Shown: positions 14,872 through 25,250 of the stretch, in pieces
Position numbering within the stretch: the stretch's first letter is position 1
Layout: each line of letters opens with the position of its first letter
From: Nocardia exalbida NBRC 100660
Lineage (GTDB): Bacteria; Actinomycetota; Actinomycetes; Mycobacteriales; Mycobacteriaceae
Length of the DNA: 38,183 bases
Direction of reading: 5' to 3'
Assembly (NCBI RefSeq): GCF_000308575.1
Contig: NZ_BAFZ01000027.1
Span: 1 to 38,183 of the forward strand
The notes under the pieces: model-generated
Told to the model about the DNA's origin: nothing
Databases searched by the model: none
The model's input: the letters and a program-made list of their open reading frames with translations, nothing else
Translations under genes and position numbers: made by a program

Positions 14872-14901
14872 GTGAGCGAGCACAGCGAGGTCGGAGAATG
14901 A
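14872..14901 (+). CDS. Nine-codon leader ORF coupled to lysA
   Basis: GTG 14872 is preceded by GGAAGGAAGG at ideal spacing, a better ribosome site than lysA has. The frame encodes MSEHSEVGE and stops with TGA at 14899-14901, overlapping the lysA ATG (ATGA). Ribosomes ending here could restart at lysA. The peptide has no lysine codons, so it is not an amino-acid attenuator. The sequence resembles short repeats often seen before actinobacterial genes, so it may be repeat-derived. Confidence 0.4.
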   Translation: MSEHSEVGE

Positions 14902-16319
14902 GCGCGCATCCCGCCGGTCCACGGCATGCCGAGATTCCGCACGCGCCGAACCTGCCGGAGCGTCCGAGCGATCCGAAGCAGATGATCGACCTGCCCGCCA
15001 ACGTGTGGCCGCGCAACGCCACTCGCGACGAGGCCGGCATCGTGCACTTGGCGGGCGTGCCGGTATACGAGCTGGCCGAGCGGTTCGGCACTCCGCTGTT
15101 CGTGGTCGACGAGGACGACTTCCGTTCCCGCTGCCGTGACATGGTCCGCGCCTTCGGGGCGAACGCGCGAGTCCACTACGCGTCCAAGGCGTTCCTGTGC
15201 GGCGAGGTCGCCCGCTGGATCCGGGACGAGGGCCTGGCGCTGGACGTCTGCTCCGGCGGCGAACTGGCCATCGCGTTGCACGCGGGCTTCCCCGCGGAGC
15301 GAATCGCGTTGCACGGCAACAATAAATCCGTCGAGGAACTGGAAGCGGCGGTGTCCGCCGGTGTCGGCCACGTGGTGGTCGACTCGCTCATCGAGATCGA
15401 GCGCCTGGAAGCCGTCGCGATCCGCGCCGGCGTGGTGCAGGACGTGCTGGTCCGGGTCACCGTCGGGGTGGAAGCCCATACCCACGAATACATCTCGACC
15501 GCGCACGAGGACCAGAAATTCGGCTTCTCGATCGCGGGCGGCGACGCGATGGAGGCGCTCGCGCGCGTCTTCGACGCCGACAACCTGCGCCTGGTCGGCC
15601 TGCACAGCCACATCGGCTCGCAGATCTTCGAGATCGACGGCTTCGAGATCGCCGCGCGGCGCATGCTCGGCCTGCTGCGGGAGGCCATCGACAAGTTCGG
15701 CGTCGATCGCACCGCGCAGATCGCGACGCTGGATCTCGGTGGCGGACTGGGGATCTCGTATCTGCCGTCGGACGACCCGCCGCCGCTGGACCGGTTCGCC
15801 GCGAACCTGCGCGAGCTGGTCGCGGCCGAAGCCGAACGCGCGGGCCTGCCCACGCCGGTGATCGCGGTGGAGCCCGGCCGTGCCATCGCGGGGCCCGGCA
15901 CGGTGACGCTCTACGAGGTCGGCACCATCAAGGACGTCTCGCTGGACGGTGGCCTGCGCCGCCGCTACGTGAGCGTCGACGGCGGGATGAGCGACAACAT
16001 CCGGCCCGCGCTGTATCAGGCCGACTACGACTGCCGCCTGGTCTCGCGGTCGTCGCAGGCCGGGCCGGTGGTCGCGCGCGTCGTCGGAAAGCATTGCGAG
16101 AGCGGCGACATCGTCATCCGGGACACCTGGATGCCCGCCGATGTCGGCCCCGGCGACCTGGTCGCCGTCGCCGCCACCGGCGCGTACTGCTACTCGATGT
16201 CCAGCCGGTACAACCAGTTGACCCGTCCCGCGGTCGTCGCGGTGCGGGACGGACAGCCACGCCTGATCCTTCGCCGGGAGACGGTGGCGGACCTGCTCAG
16301 CTTGGAGGTGGAAGCGTGA
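14898..16319 (+). CDS. lysA: Diaminopimelate decarboxylase
   Basis: This PLP enzyme decarboxylates meso-diaminopimelate to L-lysine, the last step of lysine synthesis, 473 residues from ATG 14898. PLP binds Lys97 in HYASKAF. Further family motifs are [20 protein letters not shown], the glycine-rich [11 protein letters not shown] phosphate loop, EPGRAI, and at the dimer active site CESGD and [11 protein letters not shown]. An in-frame extension upstream has no ribosome site and overlaps argS. The gene lies 61 bases after argS behind a coupled nine-codon ORF, and its TGA overlaps the hom GTG. Control is probably at operon level; I see no lysine riboswitch in front. Confidence 0.97.
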   Translation: MSAHPAGPRHAEIPHAPNLPERPSDPKQMIDLPANVWPRNATRDEAGIVHLAGVPVYELAERFGTPLFVVDEDDFRSRCRDMVRAFGANARVHYASKAFLCGEVARWIRDEGLALDVCSGGELAIALHAGFPAERIALHGNNKSVEELEAAVSAGVGHVVVDSLIEIERLEAVAIRAGVVQDVLVRVTVGVEAHTHEYISTAHEDQKFGFSIAGGDAMEALARVFDADNLRLVGLHSHIGSQIFEIDGFEIAARRMLGLLREAIDKFGVDRTAQIATLDLGGGLGISYLPSDDPPPLDRFAANLRELVAAEAERAGLPTPVIAVEPGRAIAGPGTVTLYEVGTIKDVSLDGGLRRRYVSVDGGMSDNIRPALYQADYDCRLVSRSSQAGPVVARVVGKHCESGDIVIRDTWMPADVGPGDLVAVAATGAYCYSMSSRYNQLTRPAVVAVRDGQPRLILRRETVADLLSLEVEA

Positions 16320-17667
16320 CGGCGAACGCGAACAAGGGTGCGTGGGGGACCGATCGCCCGATCGGTGTCGCGGTCCTTGGCATGGGCAATGTCGGCACCG
16401 AGGTCGTGCGCATCCTGCGCGAGCACGCCGAGGACCTGCGTTCCCGCGTCGGCGCCCCCGTGGTGCTACGCGGTGTGGCGGTCCGCAACCTCGACACCGA
16501 CCGCGGTCTTCCCGCGGGCCTGCTGACCACCGACGCCGACGCACTGGTCGCCCGCGACGACGTCGACTTGGTGGTGGAGGTGATCGGCGGCATCGATCCG
16601 CCGCGCCGGTTGATCCTGGCCGCGCTGAACGCGGGCAAATCCGTGGTGACCGCGAACAAGGCCCTGCTGGCCGACTACACCGGTGAACTCGCCGCCGCCG
16701 CCGAGCGCAGCCGCGCCGACCTGTACTTCGAGGCCGCCGTCGCGGGCGCCATCCCCGTGGTGCGCCCGTTGATCCAGTCGCTGGCGGGCGACCGGGTGAA
16801 CCGGGTCGTCGGCATCGTCAACGGCACCACCAACTTCATCCTCTCCGCGATGGACGAGACCGGCGCCGACTACTCGGCGACGCTGGCCGAGGCCACCCGG
16901 CTGGGCTACGCGGAGGCCGATCCGACCGCCGACGTGGAGGGCTACGACGCCGCGGCCAAGGCCGCGATCCTCGCCTCGCTGGCCTTCCACACCCGGGTCA
17001 CCGCCGCCGACGTGTACCGCGAGGGCATCTCGCGGATCTCCGCCGAGGACCTGGAGACCGCCTCGGCGCTCGACTGCACGGTCAAACTGCTGGCCATCTG
17101 CGAGCGGGTGGACGCGGGTCCCGGCGAGCCGGGACCGGAGGACGGCGGCAAAGAGCGCGTCTCGGTGCGCGTCTACCCCGCGCTCATTCCGCGCAAGCAC
17201 CCGCTGGCCGCGGTGACCGGAGCCTTCAACGCGGTCGTCGTCGAGGCGGAGAACGCCGGGCGGCTGATGTTCTACGGGCAGGGCGCGGGCGGCGCTCCGA
17301 CCGCCTCCGCCGTCCTCGGCGATCTGGTGATGGCGGCCCGGAACAAGTTCTACGGGGGTCGCGCTCCCGGCGAATCGGTTTATGCTGAGCTACCGATCGC
17401 GCCGATCGGCGATACGCCCACCCGCTATCACGTCAACCTCCAGGTCGAGGACCGTCCCGGGGTTCTGGCGGCGGTGGCGGGCGAATTCGCCAATCACGGG
17501 GTGAGCATCTCGACCGTCCGTCAAGAAGGGCACGGCTCGGGTGCGCGCCTCGTCGTGGTGACCCACCACGCAGTGGAGTCGGCGCTCGCGGACACCGTGG
17601 CCGCCCTGGCGGAAATGGCATCCGTCACATCTGTGACCAGCGTTCTGAGATTGGAAGGCACCGAAGA

Positions 17668-17671
<4 letters not shown>
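16316..17671 (+). CDS. hom: Homoserine dehydrogenase with ACT domain
   Basis: This cytoplasmic enzyme reduces aspartate semialdehyde to homoserine with NAD(P)H, the branch point toward threonine and methionine. It has 451 residues. The Rossmann motif [15 protein letters not shown] lies at about residues 16-30, [10 protein letters not shown] holds the catalytic lysine, and the middle domain has VNGTTNFIL and [21 protein letters not shown]-terminal ACT domain starts near [21 protein letters not shown], so threonine feedback inhibition is expected. A short Gly/Pro/Glu-rich insert occurs at about residue 265. GTG 16316 overlaps the lysA stop (GTGA), and the stop overlaps thrC (ATGA). Confidence 0.97.
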
Positions 17672-19795
<2,124 letters not shown>

Positions 19796-19808
19796 CGGCG
19801 AGTCTGTC

Positions 19809-19838
19809 TTGCCGAGATTCGCAATGGACAGCTATCCT
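19809..19838 (+). promoter_or_regulatory. Likely sigma-A promoter of rho
   Basis: TTGCCG at 19809-19814 and TATCCT at 19833-19838 are separated by 18 bases. Transcription would start near 19845, leaving a leader of about 280 bases before the rho start. Confidence 0.55.
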
Positions 19839-19844
19839 GGGCAA

Positions 19845-20123
19845 GTCCGTACATCGTGCGCATCAGACGCCGGTGCTTCATCAGGGCAATCGCTCCAGCA
19901 GGCTCCAGGCTCGAGCCTCCAGGCCATGGGGGTGCTGCGTAGCTGCGCAACTGGAATGATCTCTCCCCACCTTTCACCAATGGTGGAGAAGCCGCCGGTC
20001 CGGCGGAGCAGGTGATACGGCACACAGCGCCCGGACGGACGCATCCCAGTCCGGCAGAATGCCCGGGCTGCGGGACGAACCCTCGAAACAGCACACGGCG
20101 ATCGAGGGAAGGAAAGGATTTCC
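19845..20123 (+). other. Long 5' leader of rho
   Basis: About 280 bases lie between the promoter candidate and the rho start with no convincing gene. They contain the palindrome GGCTCGAGCC inside nested CTCCAGG repeats (about 19894-19926), C-rich single-stranded-looking stretches (TCTCCCCACCTTTCACC near 19961), and a minute ORF beginning ATGGTGGAG near 19980. Rho genes are often autoregulated by Rho-dependent termination in their leaders, so this is a plausible control region. No structure is proven. Confidence 0.45.
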
Positions 20124-22205
20124 GTGACAGATACGGACCTGCTCGCGACACCCGGCGTGGAATCGAACCCGACGGGCGAGCGCGAAAGTGAATCCGGACA
20201 GATTTCGAAGATGAGCGAACACACCGACGTCGCACGATCGGGGCTGACTGGAATGTTGTTGCCGCAGTTGCGCGCGCTTGCGGGGGAGCTCGGTATCCGA
20301 GGCACCTCCGGGATGCGCAAGGGCGATCTCATCGCCGCCATCAAGGAGAATCAGGCCGCCGGAAGGGCGGCGGCAGCCAAGGCGGAAAAGCCCGCCAAGA
20401 GCGAGGCCAAGTCCGCGGTAACCGCCAAGGCCGACACCCCCGCCAAAGCCGATGCCCCCGCCAAGACCGCCGCTTCCGCGGCGCCGGCCAAGGCCGAGCA
20501 GGCGACCCTCGACGTGACGTCCGCGGCTTCGGCCGCGCCCACCGAGGCTCCCGCCCCGGCGAAGACGGCCCCCGCCGATTCCGCGCCCGCCGCCACGAAC
20601 GCGGCCGAGTCGGCATCGTCCACGGCGACCGAGACCACAGAGGAGTCCGGCAGGGAGAGCGGCCAGCGCGGCCGTGGCCGGCAGCGCCGTGGTCGTGACC
20701 AGGCGCGATCGGCGACCGAGACCGCACCCGCCGAGACGCGTTCCGACGAATCGAAGCAGGACGCCGACCAGGGCGGCGAGCGTCGCCGCGACCGTGGTCA
20801 GAGTGACCGTGGCCAGAGCGACCGTCAGAGTGACCGTGGCCAGGGTGAGCGTCAGAGCGAGCGCGGCCAAGGCGACCGTCAGAGCGACCGTGGCCAGGGC
20901 GAGCGCGGCCAGAGCCAGAACGGTAGCGCGGGCGGCCGCGGCGGTGACGACGAGGAAGGCGGTCGCGGACGGCGGGGACGCCGCTTCCGTGAGCGTCGTC
21001 GTGGGCGCGACCGCGAGACCGGTGGCGGCGAGGCCCGTGAGCTCGAGATCCGCGAGGACGACGTCCTCCAGCCGGTCGCGGGCATCCTCGACGTACTCGA
21101 CAACTACGCCTTCGTCCGCACGTCGGGTTACCTGGCCGGGCCGAACGACGTCTACGTGTCGATGAACCTGGTCCGCAAGAACGGCCTGCGCCGTGGTGAC
21201 GCGATCACCGGCGCGGTGCGCGCTCCGCGCGACGGCGAACAGTCCAACCAGCGCCAGAAGTTCGATCCGCTGGTGCGGCTGGACACGGTCAACGGCGGTG
21301 ACGTCGAGGCGGCCAAGCGCCGTCCCGAGTTCGGCAAGCTCACCCCGCTGTACCCGAACCAGCGCCTCCGGCTGGAAACTCAGCCGAACAAGCTGACCAC
21401 CCGCGTGATCGACCTGATCATGCCGATCGGCAAGGGCCAGCGCGCCCTGATCGTGTCGCCGCCGAAGGCGGGTAAGACCACGATCCTGCAGGACATCGCG
21501 AACGCGATCGCGACCAACAACCCCGAGGTCTACCTCATGGTGGTGCTGGTCGACGAGCGTCCCGAAGAGGTCACCGACATGCAGCGTTCGGTACGGGGCG
21601 AGGTCATCTCCTCGACCTTCGACCGTCCGCCGTCAGACCACACCTCGGTCGCCGAACTCGCCATCGAGCGCGCCAAGCGCCTGGTGGAGATGGGCAAGGA
21701 CGTCGTCGTGCTGCTCGACTCGATCACCCGGCTCGGGCGCGCGTACAACAACTCCTCGCCCGCCTCGGGCCGAATCCTCTCCGGTGGTGTGGATTCCACC
21801 GCGCTGTACCCGCCCAAGCGGTTCCTCGGCGCGGCGCGCAACATCGAGAACGGCGGCTCGCTCACGATCATCGCCACCGCGATGGTGGAGACCGGGTCGA
21901 CCGGTGACACGGTGATCTTCGAGGAGTTCAAGGGCACCGGTAACGCCGAGCTCAAGCTGGACCGCAAGATCGCGGAGCGGCGAGTGTTCCCCGCGGTGGA
22001 CGTCAACCCGTCCGGTACCCGCAAGGACGAACTACTGCTCAGCCCCGACGAGGCGGCGGTGTTGCACAAGCTGCGCCGCGTACTGTCCGGCCTGGACTCG
22101 CACCAGGCGATCGATCTGCTGATCGACCGTCTGAAGAAGTCCAAGAACAACCTCGAGTTCCTGATGCAGGTGAGCAAGACCGCACCCGGCGCGCTCGACG
22201 AGTGA
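20124..22205 (+). CDS. rho: Transcription termination factor Rho, long form
   Basis: This hexameric RNA helicase ends transcription at Rho-dependent sites. It has 693 residues, against about 420 in E. coli and about 600 in M. tuberculosis. Order: 40 variable residues; Rho N-terminal helical domain at about 42-80 (LLPQLRALAGELGIRGTSGMRKGDLIAAIKE); a disordered Lys/Ala/Pro region to about 180; an Arg/Gly/Asp/Gln-rich region to about 300 with tandem repeats; the RNA-binding cold-shock-like domain (GILDVLDNYAFVRTSGYL); then the ATPase with Walker A PPKAGKTT near 446-453 and Walker B VVVLLDSITRL. GTG 20124 follows AAGGA. A perfect terminator follows 16 bases after the stop. A small gene runs antisense over the last 174 bases. 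Confidence 0.97.
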   Translation: MTDTDLLATPGVESNPTGERESESGQISKMSEHTDVARSGLTGMLLPQLRALAGELGIRGTSGMRKGDLIAAIKENQAAGRAAAAKAEKPAKSEAKSAVTAKADTPAKADAPAKTAASAAPAKAEQATLDVTSAASAAPTEAPAPAKTAPADSAPAATNAAESASSTATETTEESGRESGQRGRGRQRRGRDQARSATETAPAETRSDESKQDADQGGERRRDRGQSDRGQSDRQSDRGQGERQSERGQGDRQSDRGQGERGQSQNGSAGGRGGDDEEGGRGRRGRRFRERRRGRDRETGGGEARELEIREDDVLQPVAGILDVLDNYAFVRTSGYLAGPNDVYVSMNLVRKNGLRRGDAITGAVRAPRDGEQSNQRQKFDPLVRLDTVNGGDVEAAKRRPEFGKLTPLYPNQRLRLETQPNKLTTRVIDLIMPIGKGQRALIVSPPKAGKTTILQDIANAIATNNPEVYLMVVLVDERPEEVTDMQRSVRGEVISSTFDRPPSDHTSVAELAIERAKRLVEMGKDVVVLLDSITRLGRAYNNSSPASGRILSGGVDSTALYPPKRFLGAARNIENGGSLTIIATAMVETGSTGDTVIFEEFKGTGNAELKLDRKIAERRVFPAVDVNPSGTRKDELLLSPDEAAVLHKLRRVLSGLDSHQAIDLLIDRLKKSKNNLEFLMQVSKTAPGALDE
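20790..20916 (+). repeat. Tandem repeat in rho encoding Arg-Gly-Gln-Ser-Asp units
   Basis: Short units of GACCGTGGCCAGAG and GACCGTCAGAG type alternate for about 127 bases and encode DRGQS, DRQS, DRGQGERQS and similar (residues about 223-264). The repeats keep frame, since all units are multiples of three. They probably vary in number among strains. Confidence 0.85.
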
Positions 22206-22487
22206 GCTGACCAGCTGTTCGGCCGAAAGGGTCCCGCTGATGCGGGACCCTTTCGGCGCTCCGGGGCCGAAGAACGCCACACCGATCGTGGCGGCGCCGC
22301 AGATCAGGAAGCTCATGACGAGCGCACACGTCCCCACCCCGGAGTTCGGCGCGGCGGACCCGGAAGCCCCGATGTACACGGCGTTCTCCGGAGCCGGATA
22401 GGGCGTGCCTGCCGGGAGCGCGAACAAACCGACGGCGACCGCGAGAGTCAGCAGAACGAGGATCGCGGACGCGATTCGGATGTTCAC
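22032..22487 (-). CDS. Small membrane protein converging on rho
   Basis: GTG 22487 has an excellent ribosome site (AGGAAGGAG). The first 85 residues read as two membrane helices ([23 protein letters not shown] and [20 protein letters not shown]) joined by a loop [17 protein letters not shown]. The frame then continues through the rho terminator and 174 bases antisense to the rho 3' end before a stop, giving 151 residues. The N-terminal half looks genuine; the tail, which mirrors rho codons, may be the result of a lost stop codon. No family is recognised. It is divergent from rpmE. Confidence 0.55.
   Translation of the reverse strand: MNIRIASAILVLLTLAVAVGLFALPAGTPYPAPENAVYIGASGSAAPNSGVGTCALVMSFLICGAATIGVAFFGPGAPKGSRISGTLSAEQLVSSLVERAGCGLAHLHQELEVVLGLLQTVDQQIDRLVRVQAGQYAAQLVQHRRLVGAEQ
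22222..22257. terminator. Perfect 16-base-pair terminator after rho
   Basis: GCCGAAAGGGTCCCGC pairs without mismatch with GCGGGACCCTTTCGGC across a TGAT loop. There is no long T-run after it on the plus strand, but the stem is very strong. It lies inside the reading frame of the convergent minus-strand gene. Confidence 0.85.
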
Positions 22488-22539
22488 GAGGTCTCCTTCC
22501 TGTCTCGGCACGCCGATGTGCACCAGGTATGCAACTCTA

Positions 22540-22555
22540 TGAACGAATTTGTTCA
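22540..22555. promoter_or_regulatory. Inverted repeat TGAAC-N6-GTTCA
   Basis: TGAAC and GTTCA arms flank six bases, forming a nearly perfect 16-base palindrome about 55 bases upstream of the small minus-strand membrane-protein gene. It may be an operator. It is not a standard mycobacterial LexA box, which has a four-base spacer. Confidence 0.35.
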
Positions 22556-22683
22556 CGTTCCCGAGTAGCGGACTACCCGACTTCAGGGTCCCGGAGGCGG
22601 CGCCGATTCGCGTGCCCGGACTTCCAGGGGCGGGAACGGCAGGGGATTACCTGGGCGGGAACAAACCACCCGCCGGGGGCGTT

Positions 22684-22713
22684 TTGGGAGCGTAACGGCA
22701 GTTCTGGCATACT
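22684..22713 (+). promoter_or_regulatory. Likely rpmE promoter
   Basis: TTGGGA at 22684-22689 and CATACT at 22708-22713 are 18 bases apart, with TTCTGG just before the -10. The predicted transcript begins near 22720. Confidence 0.5.
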
Positions 22714-22825
22714 GAACCGTCGTTGCGTCTGCTCAGGTGAGCAGAGCTCCCGCCTAGTCGGTTCCGGTTCACGCTCAGCGCTTGCACGCGCGGGCGACCC
22801 GGCGACCACAATCGAGAGGACATCC

Positions 22826-23056
22826 ATGAAGGCAGGAATTCACCCGACGTATGTCGACACCACGGTCGTCTGTGGTTGCGGCAACACCTTCCAGACTCGC
22901 AGCACCAAGGAGTCGGGACACATCACCGTCGAGGTCTGCTCGCAGTGCCACCCGTTCTACACCGGCAAGCAGAAGATCCTCGACACCGGTGGCCGCGTGG
23001 CCCGCTTCGAGGCCCGCTACGGCAAGCGTGCCGGCAAGAAGGCCGACGCCAAGTAG
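22826..23056 (+). CDS. rpmE: 50S ribosomal protein L31, zinc-binding type
   Basis: This 76-residue protein of the large ribosomal subunit starts at ATG 22826 after GAGAGGA. The C+ form is shown by four zinc ligands: Cys16 and Cys18 in VVCGCGN, Cys38 and Cys41 in VCSQCHPF. The [14 protein letters not shown] stretch and a Lys-rich C-terminal tail are normal for L31. Zinc-free L31 paralogues usually replace this form under zinc starvation; none is in the window. It has its own promoter and terminator and is placed between rho and prfA as in other actinobacteria. Confidence 0.98.
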   Translation: MKAGIHPTYVDTTVVCGCGNTFQTRSTKESGHITVEVCSQCHPFYTGKQKILDTGGRVARFEARYGKRAGKKADAK

Positions 23057-23064
23057 CTTCCTCG

Positions 23065-23106
23065 CCGACGCCCGGTCCTGCTGCGCAGGCCGGGCGTCGG
23101 TGTTTT
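23065..23106 (+). terminator. Terminator after rpmE
   Basis: CCGACGCCCGG (23065-23075) pairs perfectly with CCGGGCGTCGG (23090-23100), an inner CCTG/CAGG helps, and TGTTTTG follows. It is eight bases after the rpmE stop. Confidence 0.85.
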
Positions 23107-23137
23107 GTATGGACCGGCATCAGGAGAAGGAAGCACT

Positions 23138-24208
23138 GTGACGCAACCGTCCGCCATCGACGACATCCTGGCCGAGTACGCGGGCCTGGAGACGCAGCTG
23201 GCCGATCCGTCGCTGCACAACGATGCGGGCGCCGCGCGCCGGGTCGGCAAGCGGTTCGCCGAGCTGGCTCCGGTCATGGCCACCTATCGCAAGCTCGAGA
23301 CGGCGCGCGACGATCTGTCCGCCGCCCGGGAACTCGCCGCCGACGACTCCGCGTTCGCCGCGGAGGTCCCGGAGCTGGAACAACAGGTCGAGGAACTGGA
23401 ACAGGCGCTCGCCGACCTGCTGGCCCCCCGCGACCCGCACGACGGCGACGACGTCGTGCTCGAGGTGAAGTCCGGGGAAGGCGGCGAGGAGTCCGCGCTG
23501 TTCGCCTCCGACCTGGCCCGCATGTACGTGCGGTATGCCGAGCGCCACGGCTGGAAGGTCGAGATCCTCGACGTCACCCTGTCCGACCTGGGCGGTTACA
23601 AAGAGGCGACGCTGTCGATCAAGAGCCGTGACGCGACGCGCGAGGGTGTCTGGTCGCGCTTCAAGTTCGAGGGCGGGGTGCACCGGGTGCAGCGCGTCCC
23701 GGTGACCGAATCGCAGGGCCGCATCCACACGTCGGCGGCGGGCGTGCTGATCTATCCGGAGCCCGACGAGATCGAAGAGGTGCAGATCGACGAGTCGGAT
23801 CTGCGCATCGACGTCTACCGCTCCTCCGGGAAGGGCGGTCAGGGCGTCAACACCACCGACTCCGCGGTGCGCATCACCCATCTGCCCTCCGGCATCGTCG
23901 TCACCTGCCAGAACGAGCGCTCCCAGTTGCAGAACAAGGCGCGCGCCATGCAGGTGCTCGCGGCGCGGTTGCAGGCGCTGGCGGAAGAACAGGCAGATCA
24001 GGAGGCGGCGGCGGGCCGCGCCAGCCAGATCCGCACGGTGGACCGCTCCGAGCGGATCCGCACCTACAACTTCCCGGAGAACCGGATCACCGACCATCGG
24101 ATCGGTTTCAAGGCGCACAACCTCGACGCCGTGCTCGACGGGGATCTCGACGCACTGCTGGACGCTCTCGGGAAGGCGGATCGCGAAGCACGTATGGCCG
24201 CGGAATAA
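23138..24208 (+). CDS. prfA: Peptide chain release factor 1
   Basis: RF1 reads UAA and UAG stop codons and triggers peptidyl-tRNA hydrolysis. It has 356 residues from GTG 23138, after GGAGAAGGA. The helical domain 1 (residues 1-100) is followed by [20 protein letters not shown], the stop-recognition PVT tripeptide in [14 protein letters not shown] (the RF1 type, where RF2 has SPF), and the catalytic GGQ at 233-235 in [30 protein letters not shown] is also typical. Gln235 is the residue methylated by the prmC product, encoded 25 bases downstream. Confidence 0.98.
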   Translation: MTQPSAIDDILAEYAGLETQLADPSLHNDAGAARRVGKRFAELAPVMATYRKLETARDDLSAARELAADDSAFAAEVPELEQQVEELEQALADLLAPRDPHDGDDVVLEVKSGEGGEESALFASDLARMYVRYAERHGWKVEILDVTLSDLGGYKEATLSIKSRDATREGVWSRFKFEGGVHRVQRVPVTESQGRIHTSAAGVLIYPEPDEIEEVQIDESDLRIDVYRSSGKGGQGVNTTDSAVRITHLPSGIVVTCQNERSQLQNKARAMQVLAARLQALAEEQADQEAAAGRASQIRTVDRSERIRTYNFPENRITDHRIGFKAHNLDAVLDGDLDALLDALGKADREARMAAE

Positions 24209-24233
24209 CTGTCGTTCGGGCAGAGTCGGTGCC

Positions 24234-25112
24234 ATGTCTACGACCCGAGTCGCGCTGCGCCCCGTCCTCAACGACGCCACCGAGACGTTACGGACCGCGG
24301 GGGTGCACAGCCCCCGCGCCGACGCCGAGCACTTGGCCGCGCACGTTCTCGGTGTGGAGCGAACCCGGCTGGCGCTGAGCCCGCTGGTGGCGCCGGACGA
24401 GCTGGACGCGTTCCGCGAGCTGGTCGCCCGTCGTGCGGAGCGAATTCCGTTGCAGCACTTGACCGGGACGGCCGTGATGGGCGCGCTCGACCTCGCGGTC
24501 GGCCCCGGCGTCTTCGTGCCGCGCCCGGAGACCGAGCTGCTGTACGCGTGGGCGCTGGCGCAATTGGAAGCGCTGCCGCACGATCACGCGCCGATCGTCA
24601 TCGATCTGTGCACCGGATCCGGAGCGCTCGCGCTGGCTGTCGCGCACGCGCGCCCCGACGCCGAGGTGCACGCCGTCGAACTCGATCCCGCCGCACTGGT
24701 CTGGGCGCGGCGCAACGCCGACGACCGCATCGCCGCGGGCGATACCCCCATCACCCTCTACGCCGACGACGCCACCGATCCCGAACTGCTCACCGATCTG
24801 AACGGCCGGGTGGACATCGTGCTGTCCAACCCGCCCTACATCCCGGAGGGCGCTCGCCTCGACCCCGAGGTGGCCGAGCACGATCCGTCCGTCGCCCTGT
24901 TCGGCGGCCCGGACGGGCTGTCGGTCATCCGCGGGATGGTCCCGAACATCACCAGGCTGCTGCGCCCCGGCGGCGCCACCGCCATCGAGCACGACGACAC
25001 CAACGGCTCCGGCGTGGCCGCCCTCCTCACCGCCACCGGCGTCTTCACCGACGTCGTCGAACACCCGGACCTGGCGGGCAAACCTCGCTTCGTCGCCGCC
25101 ACCCACACCTGA
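24234..25112 (+). CDS. prmC: Release factor glutamine N5-methyltransferase
   Basis: This SAM-dependent enzyme methylates the GGQ glutamine of RF1 and RF2. The product has 292 residues. The N-terminal helical domain (residues 1-80) contacts the release factor; LQHLTGTAVMGALDLAVGPGVFVPRPETELL joins it to the methyltransferase fold. SAM motif I is DLCTGSGALALA, with Cys in place of the usual Gly, and the catalytic NPPY is in DIVLSNPPYIPEG. It is directly behind prfA and surely co-transcribed. The hairpin at 25138 follows the stop. Confidence 0.96.
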   Translation: MSTTRVALRPVLNDATETLRTAGVHSPRADAEHLAAHVLGVERTRLALSPLVAPDELDAFRELVARRAERIPLQHLTGTAVMGALDLAVGPGVFVPRPETELLYAWALAQLEALPHDHAPIVIDLCTGSGALALAVAHARPDAEVHAVELDPAALVWARRNADDRIAAGDTPITLYADDATDPELLTDLNGRVDIVLSNPPYIPEGARLDPEVAEHDPSVALFGGPDGLSVIRGMVPNITRLLRPGGATAIEHDDTNGSGVAALLTATGVFTDVVEHPDLAGKPRFVAATHT

Positions 25113-25137
25113 CCCGCGCTTCGCGCGTCTGTCGCAC

Positions 25138-25161
25138 GAGCACACCGGAACCGGTGTGCTC
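25138..25161 (+). terminator. Hairpin after prmC
   Basis: GAGCACACCGG and CCGGTGTGCTC form a perfect inverted repeat around AA, followed by CTTCGG rather than a T-run. It may end or weaken transcription between prmC and tsaC. Confidence 0.5.
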
Positions 25162-25250
25162 CTTCGGCGCACCTACTACCCGCCCGCAGCTGGTACGGCC
25201 TGAAGACCCGGGGAGGCGGGCCGGCGGCCCAGCATGCCAGGATGGGTGCC

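Larger units (their letters stand above)
22488..22825. other. Divergent intergenic region before rpmE
   Basis: No gene is seen in these 338 bases. They hold an inverted repeat at 22540-22555 next to the minus-strand gene, a G/C-rich inverted segment near 22655-22680, the rpmE promoter candidate at 22684-22713, and a leader of about 105 bases for rpmE. No zinc-repressor box was recognised with confidence, consistent with rpmE being the zinc-containing form. Confidence 0.5.

Noticed and set aside
14837..14897. A lysine riboswitch or amino-acid attenuator before lysA
   Set aside because: The gap is only 61 bases and no T-box, L-box or lysine-codon-rich leader peptide is present.
13088..16544. 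Very long minus-strand frames (684 and 592 codons) over argS, lysA and hom
   Set aside because: Shadow frames of strongly biased codons; no motifs.
19823..20015. A small ORF in the rho leader beginning at ATG 19823
   Set aside because: It overlaps the -10 candidate, has no ribosome site and its composition is not coding-like.
20790..20916. Short regularly spaced repeats resembling a CRISPR array
   Set aside because: Units are contiguous, in frame and encode part of Rho; there are no unique spacers and no cas genes.
22540..22555. A LexA (SOS) box
   Set aside because: Half-sites GAAC/GTTC are six bases apart, whereas the actinobacterial SOS box has four.
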